64,000 nt of DNA from the NCBI RefSeq assembly GCF_003002025.1, contig NZ_PVZB01000011.1:62001-126000 (forward strand), given 5' to 3'. This stretch comes from Paraburkholderia sp. BL25I1N1. Its GTDB lineage: Bacteria > Pseudomonadota > Gammaproteobacteria > Burkholderiales > Burkholderiaceae. The notes under the pieces are model-generated. The model was not told the origin of the DNA, did not search any database, and saw nothing but the letters and a program-made list of their open reading frames with translations. Position numbers and translations under genes: made by a program. This document shows, in pieces, positions 62,869 through 64,000 of this stretch; the first letter of the stretch is position 1, and each line of letters begins with the position of its first letter.

Positions 62869-64000
62869 ATGCCTGAAGAACGAAGCCTTGAAGGTAAGAC
62901 CCTGCTATTGGTCGACGGTTCGAGTTATCTGTACCGGGCCTACCATGCGATGCCGGATCTGCGCAGCCCCGACGGTAATCCGACGGGAGCGCTCTACGGG
63001 ATGATCAACATGCTGCGGCGCATGCGCAAGGAAGTCACAGCAGAGTATAGCGCGTGCGTGTTCGACGCCAAGGGCAAAACGTTTCGCGACGACTGGTATC
63101 CCGACTATAAGGCGAACCGTCCGTCGATGCCGGACGACCTGTCGCGCCAGATCGAGCCGATTCATGTGGCCGTGCGCGCGCTCGGCTGGCCTTTGCTGAT
63201 GATAGACGGCGTCGAGGCCGACGACGTCATCGGCACCCTCAGCACGGAAGCGGAAAAGCGTGGCATGAATGTGATCGTGTCGACGGGTGACAAGGATCTG
63301 GCGCAGCTTGTGTCGGATCATGTCACCCTCATCAATACGATGACTAACGAAACGCTCGACCGCGCCGGCGTGCTCGCCAAGTTCGGCGTGCCGCCGGAGC
63401 GCATTGTCGACTACCTGTCGTTGATCGGCGATACCGTCGACAACGTGCCCGGCGTCGAGAAATGCGGGCCGAAAACAGCGATCAAATGGCTGACGCAATT
63501 CGATTCGCTAGATGGCATCGTCGCACATGCTGACGAAATAAAAGGTGCGGTAGGAGACAATCTGCGCAGAGCGCTCGATTTTCTGCCAATGGCGAGGAAA
63601 CTCGTCACCGTGGAGCGCAACTGCGACATGACCGACCATATCGTGTCGATCGAGGAAAGCCTGCAAAGCCGGCCGGAATCGCGCGAGGAACTGCGCGAGG
63701 TGTTCACGCGCCACGGCTTCAAGACGTGGTTGCGCGAAGTGGAAATCGCGGATGCCGTGGAAGGCCCGGAAACGGATGTGCCGCCGGCTTTGTCCGTGGA
63801 TCACGAGCGGCACTACGACACCGTGCAGACGTGGGAACAATTCGACGCGTGGCTCGAGAAGATCAATGCGGCCGAGTTGACCTCGTTCGATACGGAAACC
63901 ACCTCGCTCGATCCCATGACTGCTCAGATCGTGGGGCTGTCGTTGTCGGTCGAAGCCGGCCGCGCGGCGTATGTGCCGCTCGCGCATCGCGGCCCGGACG
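62869..64000 (+). CDS. polA: DNA polymerase I, N-terminal part (3' end outside window)
   Basis: Translation from ATG 62869 gives MPEERSLEGKTLLLVDGSSY and stays open to the window end (377 codons). The first ~300 residues are the 5'-3' exonuclease with CVFDAKGKTFR, YKANRPSMPDD, IDGVEADDVIGTL and STGDKDLAQLV (metal-binding acids). Next comes the 3'-5' exonuclease domain, with TSFDTETTSLDPM; the DxE pair is kept, so proofreading is probably active. The polymerase domain lies outside. Confidence 0.97.
   Translation, partial: MPEERSLEGKTLLLVDGSSYLYRAYHAMPDLRSPDGNPTGALYGMINMLRRMRKEVTAEYSACVFDAKGKTFRDDWYPDYKANRPSMPDDLSRQIEPIHVAVRALGWPLLMIDGVEADDVIGTLSTEAEKRGMNVIVSTGDKDLAQLVSDHVTLINTMTNETLDRAGVLAKFGVPPERIVDYLSLIGDTVDNVPGVEKCGPKTAIKWLTQFDSLDGIVAHADEIKGAVGDNLRRALDFLPMARKLVTVERNCDMTDHIVSIEESLQSRPESREELREVFTRHGFKTWLREVEIADAVEGPETDVPPALSVDHERHYDTVQTWEQFDAWLEKINAAELTSFDTETTSLDPMTAQIVGLSLSVEAGRAAYVPLAHRGPD

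Overview
The window is GC-rich DNA that reads as a Burkholderiales chromosome, most likely Paraburkholderia. The evidence is gene order and family content: fimV-truA-trpF-trpB-methyltransferase-trpA-accD-folC-dedD-cvpA-purF-metZ is a conserved Burkholderia/Paraburkholderia block, and BPSS1780-type, DUF2782 and DUF3563 proteins are typical of this group. No rRNA, tRNA, CRISPR array, insertion sequence or phage gene was found. Both edges cut genes: fimV at the left (3' part only) and polA at the right (5' part only).

Region by region. (1) 1-12.7 kb, + strand: a tightly packed core-metabolism block (tRNA modification, tryptophan, fatty acid, folate, purine and methionine synthesis). An orphan-type DNA methyltransferase sits inside the trp genes, and a probable SAM-II riboswitch with an intrinsic terminator lies before metZ. 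(2) 12.9-16.5 kb: an AraC regulator, an FKBP isomerase, a small soluble histidine-kinase-like protein with a degenerate ATPase domain, and a CNNM/CorC membrane protein. (3) 16.6-35.2 kb, - strand: an 18.5 kb run of seven genes, glgE-treS/mak-glgB-glgX-treZ-malQ-treY, most of them overlapping. Together they can interconvert trehalose and branched alpha-glucan through maltose-1-phosphate. GlgE carries an extra N-terminal amylase-like module that has lost its acid/base residue. (4) 35.6-40.4 kb: a DUF1345 protein and a three-subunit, periplasm-facing FAD sugar dehydrogenase (Tat small subunit, GMC/Fe-S catalytic subunit, triheme cytochrome c). (5) 40.5-44.2 kb: a phosphatase and a small accessory patch with a RES/Xre toxin-antitoxin pair, a basic secreted protein, and a DUF4160/DUF2442 pair whose first gene is broken by one base. 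(6) 44.3-49.8 kb: a LysR regulator and tautomerase, an SDR, and molybdate genes modE and modABC with a clear ModE operator. (7) 49.9-57.5 kb: a PAP2 phosphatase, a PHB-depolymerase-type esterase, DUF3563 behind an unusual repeated promoter, a decayed tspO next to a photolyase gene, the ohr/ohrR peroxide pair, a membrane protein and thrB. (8) 57.8-64 kb: DUF2782, AMP nucleosidase, a split chromate transporter with a divergent LysR gene, a LOG-family hydrolase and polA.

Most of the window is ordinary chromosomal backbone. I did not find a large undescribed system. The points most worth following are the GlgE pseudo-duplicate module, the degenerate kinase, two genes broken by small recent-looking mutations (DUF4160 by one extra base, tspO by an 11-bp tandem duplication), and several well-formed operator-like palindromes.
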